DNA of 64,000 nt from Limnobacter sp. 130 (GCF_902506325.1 NZ_LR732330.1:496001-560000); one strand, 5' to 3'; positions 44,144 to 56,735 are shown, counted from the first letter of the stretch. The notes: generated by a model from the letters alone, not told the origin. A program made the numbers and translations.

Positions 44144-45301
44144 TTACCGGAGTTTACCGGCCAGCTTGGTTGCCGCTTCTTCGGAAATTGCAGCATCAAC
44201 AGCCGCACCACGCTCGGAAGTAAACTTGACCGAGGTTGATTTGTTACCTTCAGGCGCAACAACCACCTGGAAGCGTTGATCTGCTTTCAGGGTGTTGTCA
44301 TTGGATGCACCACCGAAAAGTTTTCCGAAGAAACCGGTTTTCTCGCCTTCCGCCGAGGCCGAATCAGGAATGTACTTCACGTAGTACACACCATTGGAGC
44401 GATCACGGTCTTCGACGATAAAGCCGGCACGATCAAGACCAAAGCCCACGCGTCGCCATGCCAACGGAAAATCCTCAGCCAATATGATCGACGTTCCTTC
44501 AGGTTTCTTCTGCACGGAAATCAACTCTTGGGTGACTGGGCGACCTGCCGCTGCTGCAGCCTTTTCATCGCCTGTCAGCTTGGCCATCAAGCGGTTCAGC
44601 ATTTCGGCTTCAAGTTCGGGATCAGAAGGACGACTCATCCACACCAGGCTGGACTGAGACTGATCGGTGTAGTTTTCTTCCATACCACGGTGGGTCACGA
44701 AAATTTCAACACCCCCTGCAATGGGCTCAACACGGGTACGGTAACGGTCACGGGTATTGCTGGAGTAAATACCATCAAATACAGTACCGATAACCTTGCG
44801 AATTCCATCCAAGGGAATATTTGCCCGGTTTTCAGCCCAGTTGGTTTCCATTAAACCAATTTTGGGATCATCCACTGCCAACTCAAATCCTGTGTCTTTC
44901 CAGAATTCACGCAACTTGGGCCACAGTTGTTCCGGAGGCATTTTCACTTCCAGAGAACGCAAATTGCCCACGCGCTTGATTTTTACATCTTCAGAAGCCA
45001 CCAGTATGGGCTCGGTCTGCGCTTGTGGACGTGCTGCTGCGGGACGAGTACCGCCGCCGCTGTAGAAAGACGATGCCGACACAGAACCTGAACCAGACTC
45101 ACCGGGAATCAGGAATTGCTCATCAGCCGACTGAGCAGTCAAATCGGGCGGCACTTCAAGGCCCTGCTCCCGCTTTTCAGCGGTGCGGTATGCCGTTTTC
45201 TGTCCTTCCACAGCCTCTTTGTAGGAGGCGCAGCCTGCCGCAGTGGATACAGCCGCTACGATCAGCAACAGTTTGAAAGAGGTTGTCTTGTTCAATTCCA
45301 T
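44144..45301 (-). CDS. bamC: Outer membrane protein assembly factor BamC
   Basis: A 385-residue lipoprotein started at the ATG at 45301 (MELNKTT); an upstream GTG at 45310 is too close to the AAGG ribosome site. The signal ends at the lipobox AAGCAS. Two helix-grip domains follow (about 100-215 and 255-360). BamC is part of the complex that inserts beta-barrels in the outer membrane. It lies directly after dapA, the typical pairing. Confidence 0.92.
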   Translation of the reverse strand: MELNKTTSFKLLLIVAAVSTAAGCASYKEAVEGQKTAYRTAEKREQGLEVPPDLTAQSADEQFLIPGESGSGSVSASSFYSGGGTRPAAARPQAQTEPILVASEDVKIKRVGNLRSLEVKMPPEQLWPKLREFWKDTGFELAVDDPKIGLMETNWAENRANIPLDGIRKVIGTVFDGIYSSNTRDRYRTRVEPIAGGVEIFVTHRGMEENYTDQSQSSLVWMSRPSDPELEAEMLNRLMAKLTGDEKAAAAAGRPVTQELISVQKKPEGTSIILAEDFPLAWRRVGFGLDRAGFIVEDRDRSNGVYYVKYIPDSASAEGEKTGFFGKLFGGASNDNTLKADQRFQVVVAPEGNKSTSVKFTSERGAAVDAAISEEAATKLAGKLR

Positions 45302-45325
45302 TTGTTTCACAGCCTTAAGTCGTCT

Positions 45326-46204
45326 TTAGTCGATCAACCGGTGCGCACGCAAGGCGGCGTCCACGGTTTGGTGAAAATTGGATTCCAGTCGAGTTAGTGG
45401 CAAGCGCACACCCGGTGCCATTTTGCCCATTTTACTCAATGCGTATTTCACGGGAATTGGGTTGGCCTGTACAAACATGGCTTGGTGCAAATCCAGCAAA
45501 CTCAAATTCAATGCGTGTGCAGTTTTCGAATCGCCTGCAATGGCAGCAACACACAGTTCATGCATCAACTTGGGGGCCACGTTGGCAGTCACCGAAATAT
45601 TGCCTTTCCCGCCCATGAGCATCAAATTCACGGCGGTGGGATCGTCTCCGCTATACACCGCAAAATCGGGCGCTGTATCGCGGATCAGCCACGCGCCACG
45701 CTCAAGGTCGCCAGTGGCTTCCTTGATGCCCACAATACCATCGACCTGGCTTAGCCGTACAACCGTAGAATGCGCCATATCGGCCACCGTGCGCCCTGGC
45801 ACGTTGTACAGAATAACTGGCAGATTTACAGCCTCGGCCACCTTGCGCATGTGCAGGTAAATGCCTTCCTGGGTGGGTTTGTTGTAGTAAGGCACCACCT
45901 GCAAGCTGGCAGCGGCGCCCACCTTGCGTGCAAATTCAGTAAGCTCGATTGCCTCGGTGGTTGAATTGCCGCCGGTACCCGCAATAATAGGTATGCGGCC
46001 AGCAGCCTGCTCCACAGCAACGCGGATCAGCTCGCCATGCTCTTCAACGTCCACAGTAGGCGATTCGCCAGTGGTTCCTACCGCTACGATCGAGTCGGTA
46101 CCTTGTTCAATGTGCCAATCAATGAGCTGACGGTAACTGTCATAGTCCAGCGACCCGTCTTCAAACATCGGCGAAACAATCGCGACAATGCTGCCAGTGA
46201 TCAT
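45326..46204 (-). CDS. dapA: 4-hydroxy-tetrahydrodipicolinate synthase
   Basis: A 292-residue (TIM-barrel) enzyme of lysine and diaminopimelate synthesis. Motifs are [10 protein letters not shown], the Tyr in LYNVPGRTV and the Schiff-base Lys in GIKEATGDL. Length equals the E. coli enzyme. The start codon follows directly on the stop of the methyltransferase gene (TAA-ATG). Confidence 0.96.
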   Translation of the reverse strand: MITGSIVAIVSPMFEDGSLDYDSYRQLIDWHIEQGTDSIVAVGTTGESPTVDVEEHGELIRVAVEQAAGRIPIIAGTGGNSTTEAIELTEFARKVGAAASLQVVPYYNKPTQEGIYLHMRKVAEAVNLPVILYNVPGRTVADMAHSTVVRLSQVDGIVGIKEATGDLERGAWLIRDTAPDFAVYSGDDPTAVNLMLMGGKGNISVTANVAPKLMHELCVAAIAGDSKTAHALNLSLLDLHQAMFVQANPIPVKYALSKMGKMAPGVRLPLTRLESNFHQTVDAALRAHRLID

Positions 46205-46792
46205 TTAGTCCCTTTGAGTGAGTGTTATTGTTCCAGATTGTATCTCAGACCAAGCACCTGTAATGCCCATGGCCCGTTGAATCATTGCAGGGCTTGGAAT
46301 GCTTCGCAGCCCCTGTTCAAAACGCATTACATTCAATGAAGACATACGGGAAAGTAATTCGCCCGGTTGCAGCAAAAACTGCGGGCTGCGTGGCGAACCG
46401 AATTGCGCATTGCCATCCATGAAGGTTTCATAAACCAGCACTGCATTCTGAGACTTCAGGTTAGCCAAAAGGTTCGCAAAATGTGGGCGATGCAGGTAGT
46501 TGGTCACCACGATCAAGTCGTATTGCTGCCCGGCCAAAGGCCAATCAGCCTGCTCCAGATCCATGGCCTCAAACTGTACATTGACGGGCCAAATGGTGTC
46601 TGGCGTATTTTTGTCAACAGCATGCACCGTGTAACCAAGAGAAGCCAAATACAGAGCGTGGCGACCACCGCCGCAAGCAAGGTCAAGTGCCCTTAAACCT
46701 GGCTTGACAGCACCCGAGGCATGCAGGCTTTCCACACAAAGGCGAACCCATGGTGAAGGCGCCATGGCAGGGTTGGCATGGTGTTCAGTCAT
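46205..46792 (-). CDS. Class I SAM-dependent methyltransferase
   Basis: A 195-residue protein with motif I ALDLACGGGRHALYLASLG, followed by AVDKN and a DLIVVTNYLHR segment resembling TehB-like small methyltransferases. Substrate unknown. It sits between trpS and dapA with one-base and no gap, so it is cotranscribed with them. Confidence 0.82.
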   Translation of the reverse strand: MTEHHANPAMAPSPWVRLCVESLHASGAVKPGLRALDLACGGGRHALYLASLGYTVHAVDKNTPDTIWPVNVQFEAMDLEQADWPLAGQQYDLIVVTNYLHRPHFANLLANLKSQNAVLVYETFMDGNAQFGSPRSPQFLLQPGELLSRMSSLNVMRFEQGLRSIPSPAMIQRAMGITGAWSEIQSGTITLTQRD

Positions 46793-46793
46793 C

Positions 46794-47831
46794 TCAGGAA
46801 TAATCCAGACCCATGTGCTTGCGCACGTCTTTCATGGTGTCGTTGGCCATGGCACGCGCACGCTCACAACCTTCGCTGATTATTTTGCGCACCAGTGTCG
46901 GGTTCTCCGTGTACATGGCTGCACGCTCGCGCATGGGAGCCAATTCATCGGTGATCGCTTGAATAATCGGTTCTTTGCATTGAATGCAGCCAATTCCCGC
47001 CGATTTACACCCCTCTTGTACCCACTGCTTGGTGCTGGCATCGGAATACACTTCATGCAGCGGCCACACGGGACATTTCGCGGGGTCACCGGGATCCGTG
47101 CGGCGCACCCGAGCGGGATCGGTGGGCATTTTCCGCACTTTTTGAGAAATGTTTTCGGGTGTTTCACGCAGGGCCAAGGTGTTTTGGTAGCTCTTGGACA
47201 TCTTAAAACCGTCCAGGCCCGGCATTTTGCTGGCTTCAGTCAGCAAAGCTTTGGGCTCCAGTAAAATCGGCTTGCGGCCAATTTCGGCACCTTTCGCATT
47301 CAGCAACTTTTCCTTGCTGTAAAAGTGGTTGAAGCGCCGCGCGATTTCACGTGTTAATTCAATGTGCGGCACCTGGTCCTCGCCCACCGGCACCTGCGTT
47401 GCTCGGTAAATAAGAATATCGGCAGACTGCAACAGCGGGTAACCCAGAAAGCCATAGGTGCCCAAGTCTTTGTCGCTGAGCTTTTCCTGTTGGTCTTTGT
47501 AAGTGGGTACGCGTTCAAGCCAGCTCAACGGCGTGTTCATCGAGAGCAGCAAATGCAACTCGGCATGCTCGGGCACCTTCGATTGAACAAACAAGGTGGC
47601 TTTCTCGGGATCTACGCCCGCAGCAAGCCAGTCAACAACCATGTCCCACACGTTTTCCTTGATCACTTCAGGGGTTTCGTAGTGCGTGGTCAGCGCATGC
47701 CAATCGGCCACAAAAAACAGGCAGGGAAACTCATTTTGCAGTTTCACCCAGTTTTTCAGCACGCCATGATAATGGCCAAGGTGTAACAAACCGGTTGGGC
47801 GCATGCCCGACAATACGCGTTCAGCAAACAT
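46794..47831 (-). CDS. trpS: Tryptophan-tRNA ligase
   Basis: A 345-residue class I synthetase. The HIGH-like motif is LHLGHYHGV, the KMSKS motif is GFKMSKSYQN. Cys residues in CPVWPLHEVYSD and GIGCIQCKEP suggest a bound metal or Fe-S cluster, as in several TrpS proteins of this type. It follows the M50 protease gene by six bases. Confidence 0.95.
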   Translation of the reverse strand: MFAERVLSGMRPTGLLHLGHYHGVLKNWVKLQNEFPCLFFVADWHALTTHYETPEVIKENVWDMVVDWLAAGVDPEKATLFVQSKVPEHAELHLLLSMNTPLSWLERVPTYKDQQEKLSDKDLGTYGFLGYPLLQSADILIYRATQVPVGEDQVPHIELTREIARRFNHFYSKEKLLNAKGAEIGRKPILLEPKALLTEASKMPGLDGFKMSKSYQNTLALRETPENISQKVRKMPTDPARVRRTDPGDPAKCPVWPLHEVYSDASTKQWVQEGCKSAGIGCIQCKEPIIQAITDELAPMRERAAMYTENPTLVRKIISEGCERARAMANDTMKDVRKHMGLDYS

Positions 47832-47837
47832 GGTGGC

Positions 47838-48494
47838 TTAAAAATTAAACAAAAGGGTTAGCACGTTCAACCCGACACTAACAACGGGCTGAATGAACAT
47901 GGGCAAGATACCCAGCATCAAGAGTGCAATGAGCACGATCATGCCATAGGGCTCGGTGCGGCTGAAACTATAGGCTGCAGAACTGGGCAGGAAGCTGAAC
48001 AGAATTCGACCACCATCCAGCGGCAAAATGGGTAACAGGTTCAAAGCCGCCAACACCAGGTTCACCACGATACCGGCCTTGGCCATTTCAGCGAAAAATG
48101 GTTCGTTCAAACCGGTAACAATTTGTAATTTCAGACTGAGCACCCACATCAGGGCCATGATGAAATTTGCACCTGGACCGGCAAATGCCACGAAGCGAAT
48201 GTCTTTTTTCGGATTGCGCAAATTCCCGAAATTCACGGGTACGGGCTTGGCCCAGCCAAAGAGAAAAGCGCCAACTCCCATTAAGCTCGAAGACACCAAA
48301 ATTGCGATTGGCACCAGAATTGTGCCCACAGGGTCAATGTGCTTGATCGGGTTTAACGTAATTCGACCCGCGTACATCGCAGTGTTGTCGCCATACATTC
48401 TTGCTACATAACCATGCGCAGCCTCATGCAAGGTAATGGCAAACAACACCGGCAGTGCATACACCGCAATCGTTTGAATGATGCTTGAATCCAT
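47838..48494 (-). CDS. Site-2 protease family (M50) membrane metalloprotease
   Basis: A 218-residue protein with several membrane spans and zinc motif FAITLHEAAHGYVA at residues 18-31 (His-Glu-x-x-His). A later NLLPILPLDGGRIL supplies the Asp ligand. It belongs to the compact M50B-type proteases and cuts membrane-bound substrates. The start overlaps the stop of the preceding gene in TAATG. Confidence 0.88.
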   Translation of the reverse strand: MDSSIIQTIAVYALPVLFAITLHEAAHGYVARMYGDNTAMYAGRITLNPIKHIDPVGTILVPIAILVSSSLMGVGAFLFGWAKPVPVNFGNLRNPKKDIRFVAFAGPGANFIMALMWVLSLKLQIVTGLNEPFFAEMAKAGIVVNLVLAALNLLPILPLDGGRILFSFLPSSAAYSFSRTEPYGMIVLIALLMLGILPMFIQPVVSVGLNVLTLLFNF

Positions 48495-49150
48495 TACAGC
48501 TCTTCCTGTTCTTCAATGTTGACTGGCTCGAGCGGGCCGGTTAAAGGCCCGGCACCCACACGCACTACCACCGGATCTTCGCCAGTCCAGTCGATCACTG
48601 TGGTCGGGAAAGCGCCACAATATTCACCATCGTCCACAATCAAATCGACATCATTGCCCACAGCCTCTTGGGCTTCCCAGCCACTGCGTGCCGGCTCTTC
48701 CATTCCCGGAAGTTGCAAAGTCGTGGCAATCAACGCGCCTTCAATGTGTTCGAGCAAGCCCTGCACCACTGCGTGAGCAGGCACGCGCAAACCAATTGAT
48801 TTTTTGGACGGATGCGAAACCCGCTTGGGCACTTCTTTGGTTGCTTCAAGAATGAAGGTGTAAGGCCCCGGAAAAACCGACTTCAACAGGCGGTATTGAA
48901 CATTGTTCACTTTGGCGTAGCTGCCCAGTTCACTCAAGTCTTTGCATAGCAAGGCCAAGTGCTGTTTCTCGGAAATACCTTTCAGCCTGCGCAAACGTTC
49001 TACTGCATTTTTATCATCGAGATGGCACACCAGGGCGTAGCAACTGTCCGTTGGAATGGCGGCAATGCCACCTGAATTGATCAGGTCAGCCGCCTGCTTG
49101 CACAAACGCGATTGCGGATTTTGGGGGTGAACGTTGAATAACTGCGCCAA
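48494..49150 (-). CDS. L-threonylcarbamoyladenylate synthase-type (YciO/Sua5) protein
   Basis: A 218-residue YrdC-domain protein. It starts with TTG at 49150, six bases after AGGA, giving a start like YciO (xAQLFNVHPQNPQSRL). The frame is open for 11 codons more upstream, without need. Motifs include GGIAAIPTDSCYAL and KKSIGLRVPAH. It binds nucleotide and is related to the tRNA t6A pathway, but YciO itself may have another role. Confidence 0.87.
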   Translation of the reverse strand: MAQLFNVHPQNPQSRLCKQAADLINSGGIAAIPTDSCYALVCHLDDKNAVERLRRLKGISEKQHLALLCKDLSELGSYAKVNNVQYRLLKSVFPGPYTFILEATKEVPKRVSHPSKKSIGLRVPAHAVVQGLLEHIEGALIATTLQLPGMEEPARSGWEAQEAVGNDVDLIVDDGEYCGAFPTTVIDWTGEDPVVVRVGAGPLTGPLEPVNIEEQEEL

Positions 49151-49161
49151 TGGGGATCCTG

Positions 49162-50046
49162 TTAGCTGAACAACTTGCCCCAATTATCCCAGATTGGCAC
49201 GCAACCATCCGGCAGACGGGGCAATTCACCCAAATTAACCCTGGATTCAGTGGGACCATGAAAATCGGACCCACGCGACGCCTTCAAACCTGAGCGCACC
49301 GACTTGCGTGCATAGGTGGCGTACTGATCGGTGGTGTGGCTGCCCGTTACCACCTCTATGCCCTCCCCGCCCAGCTTCACAAACTGGGTAACCAGTTCGT
49401 CCATCTGCATGGGATTCAAATCGTAGCGCCCAGGGTGCGCAATCACGGCCTGGCCATTTGAATCGAGAATCCATTGCACCGCCTGTTTCAGGCTGGCCCA
49501 TTCATGCGGCACGTAGCCGGGCTTACCGGGGGTCAAAAAGCGCTCGAACACTTCACGAATGTCTTTGCAAACGCCCCTTTCTACAAGACAACGCGCAAAA
49601 TGTGTGCGGCTGATCAGGTTGGGATTACCCACGAACTTCAAGGCGCCTTCGTACACGCCATCAATACCAACCTTTTCCAGTTGGCGCGACATTTCCATGG
49701 CACGTTCGGTGCGTCCATTTCGCACGCTGACCAAGCCATTCTCCAGGGGTGAGTTCACGTAATCAACATTCAAACCCACAATGTGCAAGGTCACCGCAGA
49801 CCAGGTCACCGAGATTTCAACACCAGGAATAAAAATCATGCCATGTTCAGCGGCGGCTTTTGACGCTCGGGCCAAACCACCCACCTCATCGTGGTCGGTC
49901 AGTGACCAAATTTGTACACCGTTGGCTGCTGCGCGTTCTGCCAACTCTTCTGGCGTCAACGTGCCATCCGATGTGGTGGAGTGGCAATGCAAATCCGCAT
50001 TGATCAAATGCGGGTCGCTCCAATTGATTTGTGCTGCTTTACTCAT
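49162..50046 (-). CDS. PHP-domain phosphatase (RNase AM / YciV type)
   Basis: A 294-residue polymerase-and-histidinol-phosphatase-domain protein. Metal motifs are NADLHCHSTTSDG, SLTDHDEVGG, GVEISVTW, IAHPGRYD and GSDFHGPTE. The E. coli relative YciV (RNase AM) acts on 3',5'-bisphosphate nucleotides and RNA 5' ends. It precedes the YciO gene, the same pairing as in E. coli (yciV-yciO). Confidence 0.88.
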   Translation of the reverse strand: MSKAAQINWSDPHLINADLHCHSTTSDGTLTPEELAERAAANGVQIWSLTDHDEVGGLARASKAAAEHGMIFIPGVEISVTWSAVTLHIVGLNVDYVNSPLENGLVSVRNGRTERAMEMSRQLEKVGIDGVYEGALKFVGNPNLISRTHFARCLVERGVCKDIREVFERFLTPGKPGYVPHEWASLKQAVQWILDSNGQAVIAHPGRYDLNPMQMDELVTQFVKLGGEGIEVVTGSHTTDQYATYARKSVRSGLKASRGSDFHGPTESRVNLGELPRLPDGCVPIWDNWGKLFS

Positions 50047-50061
50047 ACTTTTGCAATTGGC

Positions 50062-50898
50062 TTATTGGGCCGATTGCTCCAATTCAACTTGCATCAACCA
50101 GGCCAACTCTTCTTCAGAGAAACCAGCCTGGGCGCGAGCCTTGAAATTGAACGGCGATCGGGGCTGTGGTGCGGTGTATTCCCGCAGACAATATTCGAAC
50201 GCTTCAATGGGATCGCGTAATTCATTGTTGCACACTTCATTGAACCAGCGGTTGCCAATGGCCACATGCCCAATTTCATCACGCAAAATAATGTCTAGCA
50301 CTTTGGCGCTTTCCATGTCGCCAGCTGCGGCCAGTTTCTCACGTATGGCAGGCGACACATCCAGCCCCCGTGCCTCCAGTAACCTGGGCACCAGTGCAAG
50401 TCGCGCCAGCAAGCTTTCTTTGGTTTTTTCGGCCATTTGCCACAGGCCGTCGTGTGCAGGGTAGTCCCCATACGTCAATTCATACGCCGCAAGACGGTCG
50501 CACAACAACGAATGGTGAAGCGCCTCTTCTTTGGCCACCTTCAGCCAGTCCAGATAAAACTGTTCAGGCATGAAAGGAAAACGAACCAGCAAATCGAGCG
50601 CCAAGTTAATTGCATTGAATTCAATATGGGCCAGTGAGTGCAGCAACATGCCACGCCCCACGGGTTGACTGACTTTTCGTGTGGGCACGCGCGCAGGGTG
50701 AACCAGCTCAGGCTTGTCTGGCCGCCCCACGCGGGAGCAAAAGCTTGCTTGACTCCCAAGGGGCAAGCTCACGTCAATTGCAAGAACAAGACGCACCTTC
50801 TCCAGGGAATCTTTACATTCCAAAGCCTGCAAGGCGGTCTGTCTTAAAGTTTGTTCAAGTCCACTGCCCATGAGCACACTGCATAAGGGATCGATCAT
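50062..50898 (-). CDS. Ferritin-like protein, DUF455 family
   Basis: A 278-residue protein. The four-helix metal site is shown by LAHIEFNAINLALDL (Glu), AKEEALHHSLL (Glu-x-x-His) and ILRDEIGHVAIGNRWF (Glu-x-x-His), the ligands of a di-iron centre. The substrate is unknown. It lies upstream of the PHP gene on the same strand with a 15-base gap. Confidence 0.85.
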   Translation of the reverse strand: MIDPLCSVLMGSGLEQTLRQTALQALECKDSLEKVRLVLAIDVSLPLGSQASFCSRVGRPDKPELVHPARVPTRKVSQPVGRGMLLHSLAHIEFNAINLALDLLVRFPFMPEQFYLDWLKVAKEEALHHSLLCDRLAAYELTYGDYPAHDGLWQMAEKTKESLLARLALVPRLLEARGLDVSPAIREKLAAAGDMESAKVLDIILRDEIGHVAIGNRWFNEVCNNELRDPIEAFEYCLREYTAPQPRSPFNFKARAQAGFSEEELAWLMQVELEQSAQ

Positions 50899-50949
50899 GG
50901 TATTTTAAGGCAAACAAACCATGGCAACACCCCGACACAGGAGACAATT

Positions 50950-51474
50950 GTGGCCAAGTACAAAATCAACGGCGAAGCGCCCACCGTGCACTCCAGCGCC
51001 TATGTGGCTGAAATGGCCAGCATCATTGGCAAAGTGCAGCTCGATGAAAACACCTCGGTTTGGGATTTTGCTGCCATTCGCGGCGACAACGAACTAATCC
51101 ACATCATGGAAGGCAGCAATGTGCAGGAAGGCGCGGTGCTGCACACCGACATCGGCTACCCCATGGTTGTGGGCAAAAATGTCACTGTGGGGCATCAGGC
51201 TTGCCTGCACGGCTGCACAGTGGGTGAAGGCAGTTTGATCGGTATTCGTTCAGTGGTGTTGAACGGTGCGAAGATCGGAAAAAACTGTATCATCGGCGCC
51301 GGCGCCCTGATCACCGAAGGCAAGGAAATTCCCGATCGCTCCCTGGTAGTAGGCTCGCCTGGAAAAGTGATCCGAACCTTGAACGACGATGAAGTGGCCC
51401 GCCTGATTGGCGCCGCCTTCTATGTACAAAAAGCCAAGTTGTTCAAAGAAACACTTGAAAGAATCGACGATTAA
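50950..51474 (+). CDS. Gamma carbonic anhydrase family protein
   Basis: A 174-residue left-handed beta-helix protein. The start is GTG at 50950, behind AGGAGACAATT. Metal ligands appear in the segments HTDIGYPMVVG and VGHQACLHGC. Many such proteins, including E. coli YrdA, bind zinc but show little carbonic anhydrase activity. Confidence 0.87.
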   Translation: MAKYKINGEAPTVHSSAYVAEMASIIGKVQLDENTSVWDFAAIRGDNELIHIMEGSNVQEGAVLHTDIGYPMVVGKNVTVGHQACLHGCTVGEGSLIGIRSVVLNGAKIGKNCIIGAGALITEGKEIPDRSLVVGSPGKVIRTLNDDEVARLIGAAFYVQKAKLFKETLERIDD

Positions 51475-51498
51475 TCTTAGCAGCCCCAATTAGTATCC

Positions 51499-52428
51499 AT
51501 GACCGACACTCTACGTACCCTGATTTTTGATCAATCCAGTTGCCGCGCGCACTTGGTCCACCTTTCCAAGGCTTGGCAACAAGTGGTTCAAAACAACGAC
51601 TACCCCAGGCCTGTTCAAAAAGTACTGGGTGAATTGGTCGCTGCCAGCACCATGTTGTCCGCATCCCTGAAGTTTGAGGGATCCTTGATTATTCAAATAC
51701 AAGGCGACGGGCCAATTCGTTTATTGGTTGCTGAATGCAACAGCCGCTTGGGCTTGCGTGCCACTGTCAAGCTTGCTGAAGATGCTGAAATTCCTGAGAA
51801 TGCCAGCTTCAAAGACTTGGTCAATGCAACGGGCAAAGGCATTTGCGCCATTATTCTGGATCCACGCAACCGCCTGCCGGGACAAGCCCCCTACCAAGGC
51901 ATTGTGCCGCTTGCAGGCAGCACCGTGGCCGATTCTCTTGAAGCGTACATGCACAGCAGTGAACAGCTGGAAACCCGCCTGATTTTGAATTCGGACGCAA
52001 CAACCGCAGCCGGTGTCATGCTTCAGCAAATGCCACAACACGGGGGCATTACTTCAAGCAAAGAATTTGATGCCGATGGCTGGGACCGCTTAAAAGCCTT
52101 GATTAACACACTGCAAACGGAAGAACACCTGACAATCGAAACCGACGAGTTGGCAAAGCGGCTTTTTTGGGAAGAAGACCCAGATGGTCTGGCAGAGCGC
52201 CAAGCGCACTTTGAATGCACCTGCTCACGCGAAAAAGTTGGGAAAATGTTGCTGACTCTGGGACAGGCCGAGCTTGACGACGCCTTATCGGAAAACCCGA
52301 CAGTGGAAATTCAATGTGATTTCTGCAATGCAAACTATTCTTTTACCCGAGACGATTGCAATGCATTGTTCACCGACGACGCTCAAAACGACGGGGATCA
52401 GCCTCCCTTGCCGCCCACTCTGCATTAA
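51499..52428 (+). CDS. hslO: Redox-regulated chaperone Hsp33
   Basis: A 309-residue protein. The N-terminal chaperone domain is complete, and the C-terminal redox switch has CTCSREKV and CDFCNANY, the C-x-C and C-x-x-C zinc motif. It is activated by oxidation. It follows the carbonic anhydrase gene by 24 bases, and its stop overlaps the ftsB stop in TTAA. Confidence 0.93.
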   Translation: MTDTLRTLIFDQSSCRAHLVHLSKAWQQVVQNNDYPRPVQKVLGELVAASTMLSASLKFEGSLIIQIQGDGPIRLLVAECNSRLGLRATVKLAEDAEIPENASFKDLVNATGKGICAIILDPRNRLPGQAPYQGIVPLAGSTVADSLEAYMHSSEQLETRLILNSDATTAAGVMLQQMPQHGGITSSKEFDADGWDRLKALINTLQTEEHLTIETDELAKRLFWEEDPDGLAERQAHFECTCSREKVGKMLLTLGQAELDDALSENPTVEIQCDFCNANYSFTRDDCNALFTDDAQNDGDQPPLPPTLH

Positions 52429-52754
52429 TTGGCAGGTTTTGCAGCTGCACCAGACGGTGCGGCCGCAGGCTGTCCGCGGGGCTCAATCAACTGAATAAAT
52501 ACTTCGTCTTTTTTAATCATGCCGAAGTCGTTTCTGGCACGTTCTTCGATCGCCTCAACACCCTCACTCAAACTGCGCACATCGCCTTCAAGTTGTTGAT
52601 TGCGCAAACGCAATGCTTCATTCACCTGTTTTTGCTGCTCAAGCTGACCTTGCAGATCGCTAACGCGCAGCATCCCCCCTTTGCCGAACCACAAGGGGTA
52701 TTGAAGCAAAATCAGCAAAGCAAAAAGGACGAGTGAGATCAGCCTGGGGTTCAT
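52425..52754 (-). CDS. ftsB: Cell division protein FtsB
   Basis: A 109-residue membrane protein started at the ATG at 52754 (MNPRLISL). It has one transmembrane segment (residues 4-22), then a coiled coil with leucine heptads up to about residue 65, then ERARNDFGMIKKDEVFIQL, the conserved end region. A Pro/Ala-rich tail follows. FtsB joins FtsL and FtsQ in the divisome. It is the last gene of pyrG-kdsA-eno-ftsB. Confidence 0.9.
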   Translation of the reverse strand: MNPRLISLVLFALLILLQYPLWFGKGGMLRVSDLQGQLEQQKQVNEALRLRNQQLEGDVRSLSEGVEAIEERARNDFGMIKKDEVFIQLIEPRGQPAAAPSGAAAKPAN

Positions 52755-52763
52755 ATACAAGAA

Positions 52764-52782
52764 GGCCCCGCTGTGCGGGGCC
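52764..52782 (-). promoter_or_regulatory. Hairpin between eno and ftsB covering the ribosome site
   Basis: GGCCCCGC and GCGGGGCC arms with a three-base loop. The G-run that would serve as Shine-Dalgarno of ftsB lies in the stem, 11 bases before its ATG. It could reduce ftsB translation or act as a weak terminator of eno. Confidence 0.55.
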
Positions 52783-52800
52783 ACCTTTGATTAATACCGA

Positions 52801-54102
<1,302 letters not shown>

Positions 54103-54131
54103 TTAAATTCTGTTTTGAATACTCGGCCTGT

Positions 54132-54989
54132 TTATTTCATCAGGTCTGTTTCGGCCAGTGGGCCAGACTTCACCAAACGGTCCAGTTCCTGCAAAGTAGC
54201 CAACAAGGCTTTCATGCGGGGCAAAGGCCAGGCATTGGGGCCATCTGACATGGCCTTGGCCGGGTCAGGATGACTTTCCATGAACAAACCTGCCACACCC
54301 ACTGCCACCGCCGCGCGGGCCAACACGGGTACGAATTCACGCTGACCACCGCTTGCTGTGCCCTGCCCACCTGGCAGTTGCACACTGTGTGTAGCATCAA
54401 ATACGACTGGGCAATTTGTGTTGCGCATAATGGCCAGGCTTCGCATGTCTGAAACCAGGTTGTTGTACCCGAAGCTGACTCCGCGTTCACACACCATGAT
54501 ATTTTTGCCATCGCCGCCTGCCTCAATGGCAGCCGCGCGCGCCTTGTCCACTACATTGACCATATCGCCGGGGGCCAGAAACTGCCCCTTCTTGATATTG
54601 ACTGGTTTACCGCACGTGGCCACTGCTTCAATAAAGTCGGTTTGGCGGCACAAAAACGCAGGGGTTTGCAACACATCCACCACGCTGGCTACTGCCGCAA
54701 TTTCCTCAATGGCATGAACATCAGTCAACACGTTTACATTCAAGGCTTTCTTCACGTTGGCCAGAATGTCCAACCCCTTGTCCATGCCCAAACCACGAAA
54801 GCTTTTGCCTGAACTGCGGTTGGCTTTGTCGTACGAGCTTTTGTAAATGAAAGGCACGCCCAACGACTCGCAGATTTCCTTGAGTTGACCCGCAGTGTCC
54901 ATGGCCATTTGTTCACTTTCAATGACGCATGGGCCCGCGATCAGGAAAAAAGGTTTGTCCAAACCCACTTCAAAATTGCATAGTTTCAT
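54132..54989 (-). CDS. kdsA: 3-deoxy-8-phosphooctulonate synthase
   Basis: A 285-residue enzyme that makes KDO-8-phosphate from phosphoenolpyruvate and arabinose-5-phosphate for lipopolysaccharide. It contains [27 protein letters not shown] and [13 protein letters not shown] strong AGGAGGACACC precedes the start. It follows pyrG by 25 bases and supplies the next step of Gram-negative envelope synthesis. Confidence 0.97.
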   Translation of the reverse strand: MKLCNFEVGLDKPFFLIAGPCVIESEQMAMDTAGQLKEICESLGVPFIYKSSYDKANRSSGKSFRGLGMDKGLDILANVKKALNVNVLTDVHAIEEIAAVASVVDVLQTPAFLCRQTDFIEAVATCGKPVNIKKGQFLAPGDMVNVVDKARAAAIEAGGDGKNIMVCERGVSFGYNNLVSDMRSLAIMRNTNCPVVFDATHSVQLPGGQGTASGGQREFVPVLARAAVAVGVAGLFMESHPDPAKAMSDGPNAWPLPRMKALLATLQELDRLVKSGPLAETDLMK

Positions 54990-55014
54990 GAGGTGTCCTC
55001 CTGTTGGGTCCAGC

Positions 55015-56688
<1,674 letters not shown>

Positions 56689-56696
56689 TCAGTAGG

Positions 56697-56721
56697 GCGC
56701 ACAATTGAGCGAATTGTGCGC
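56697..56721 (-). promoter_or_regulatory. Perfect inverted repeat in the pyrG leader
   Basis: GCGCACAATT and AATTGTGCGC arms with a five-base spacer. On the minus strand it lies 36 bases before the pyrG ATG. A TATAAT at 56741-56736 just upstream would place it at the very 5' end of the message. It may be an operator or an RNA hairpin linked to nucleotide-dependent control. Confidence 0.6.
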
Positions 56722-56735
56722 TGTTTGAAAGCAGA

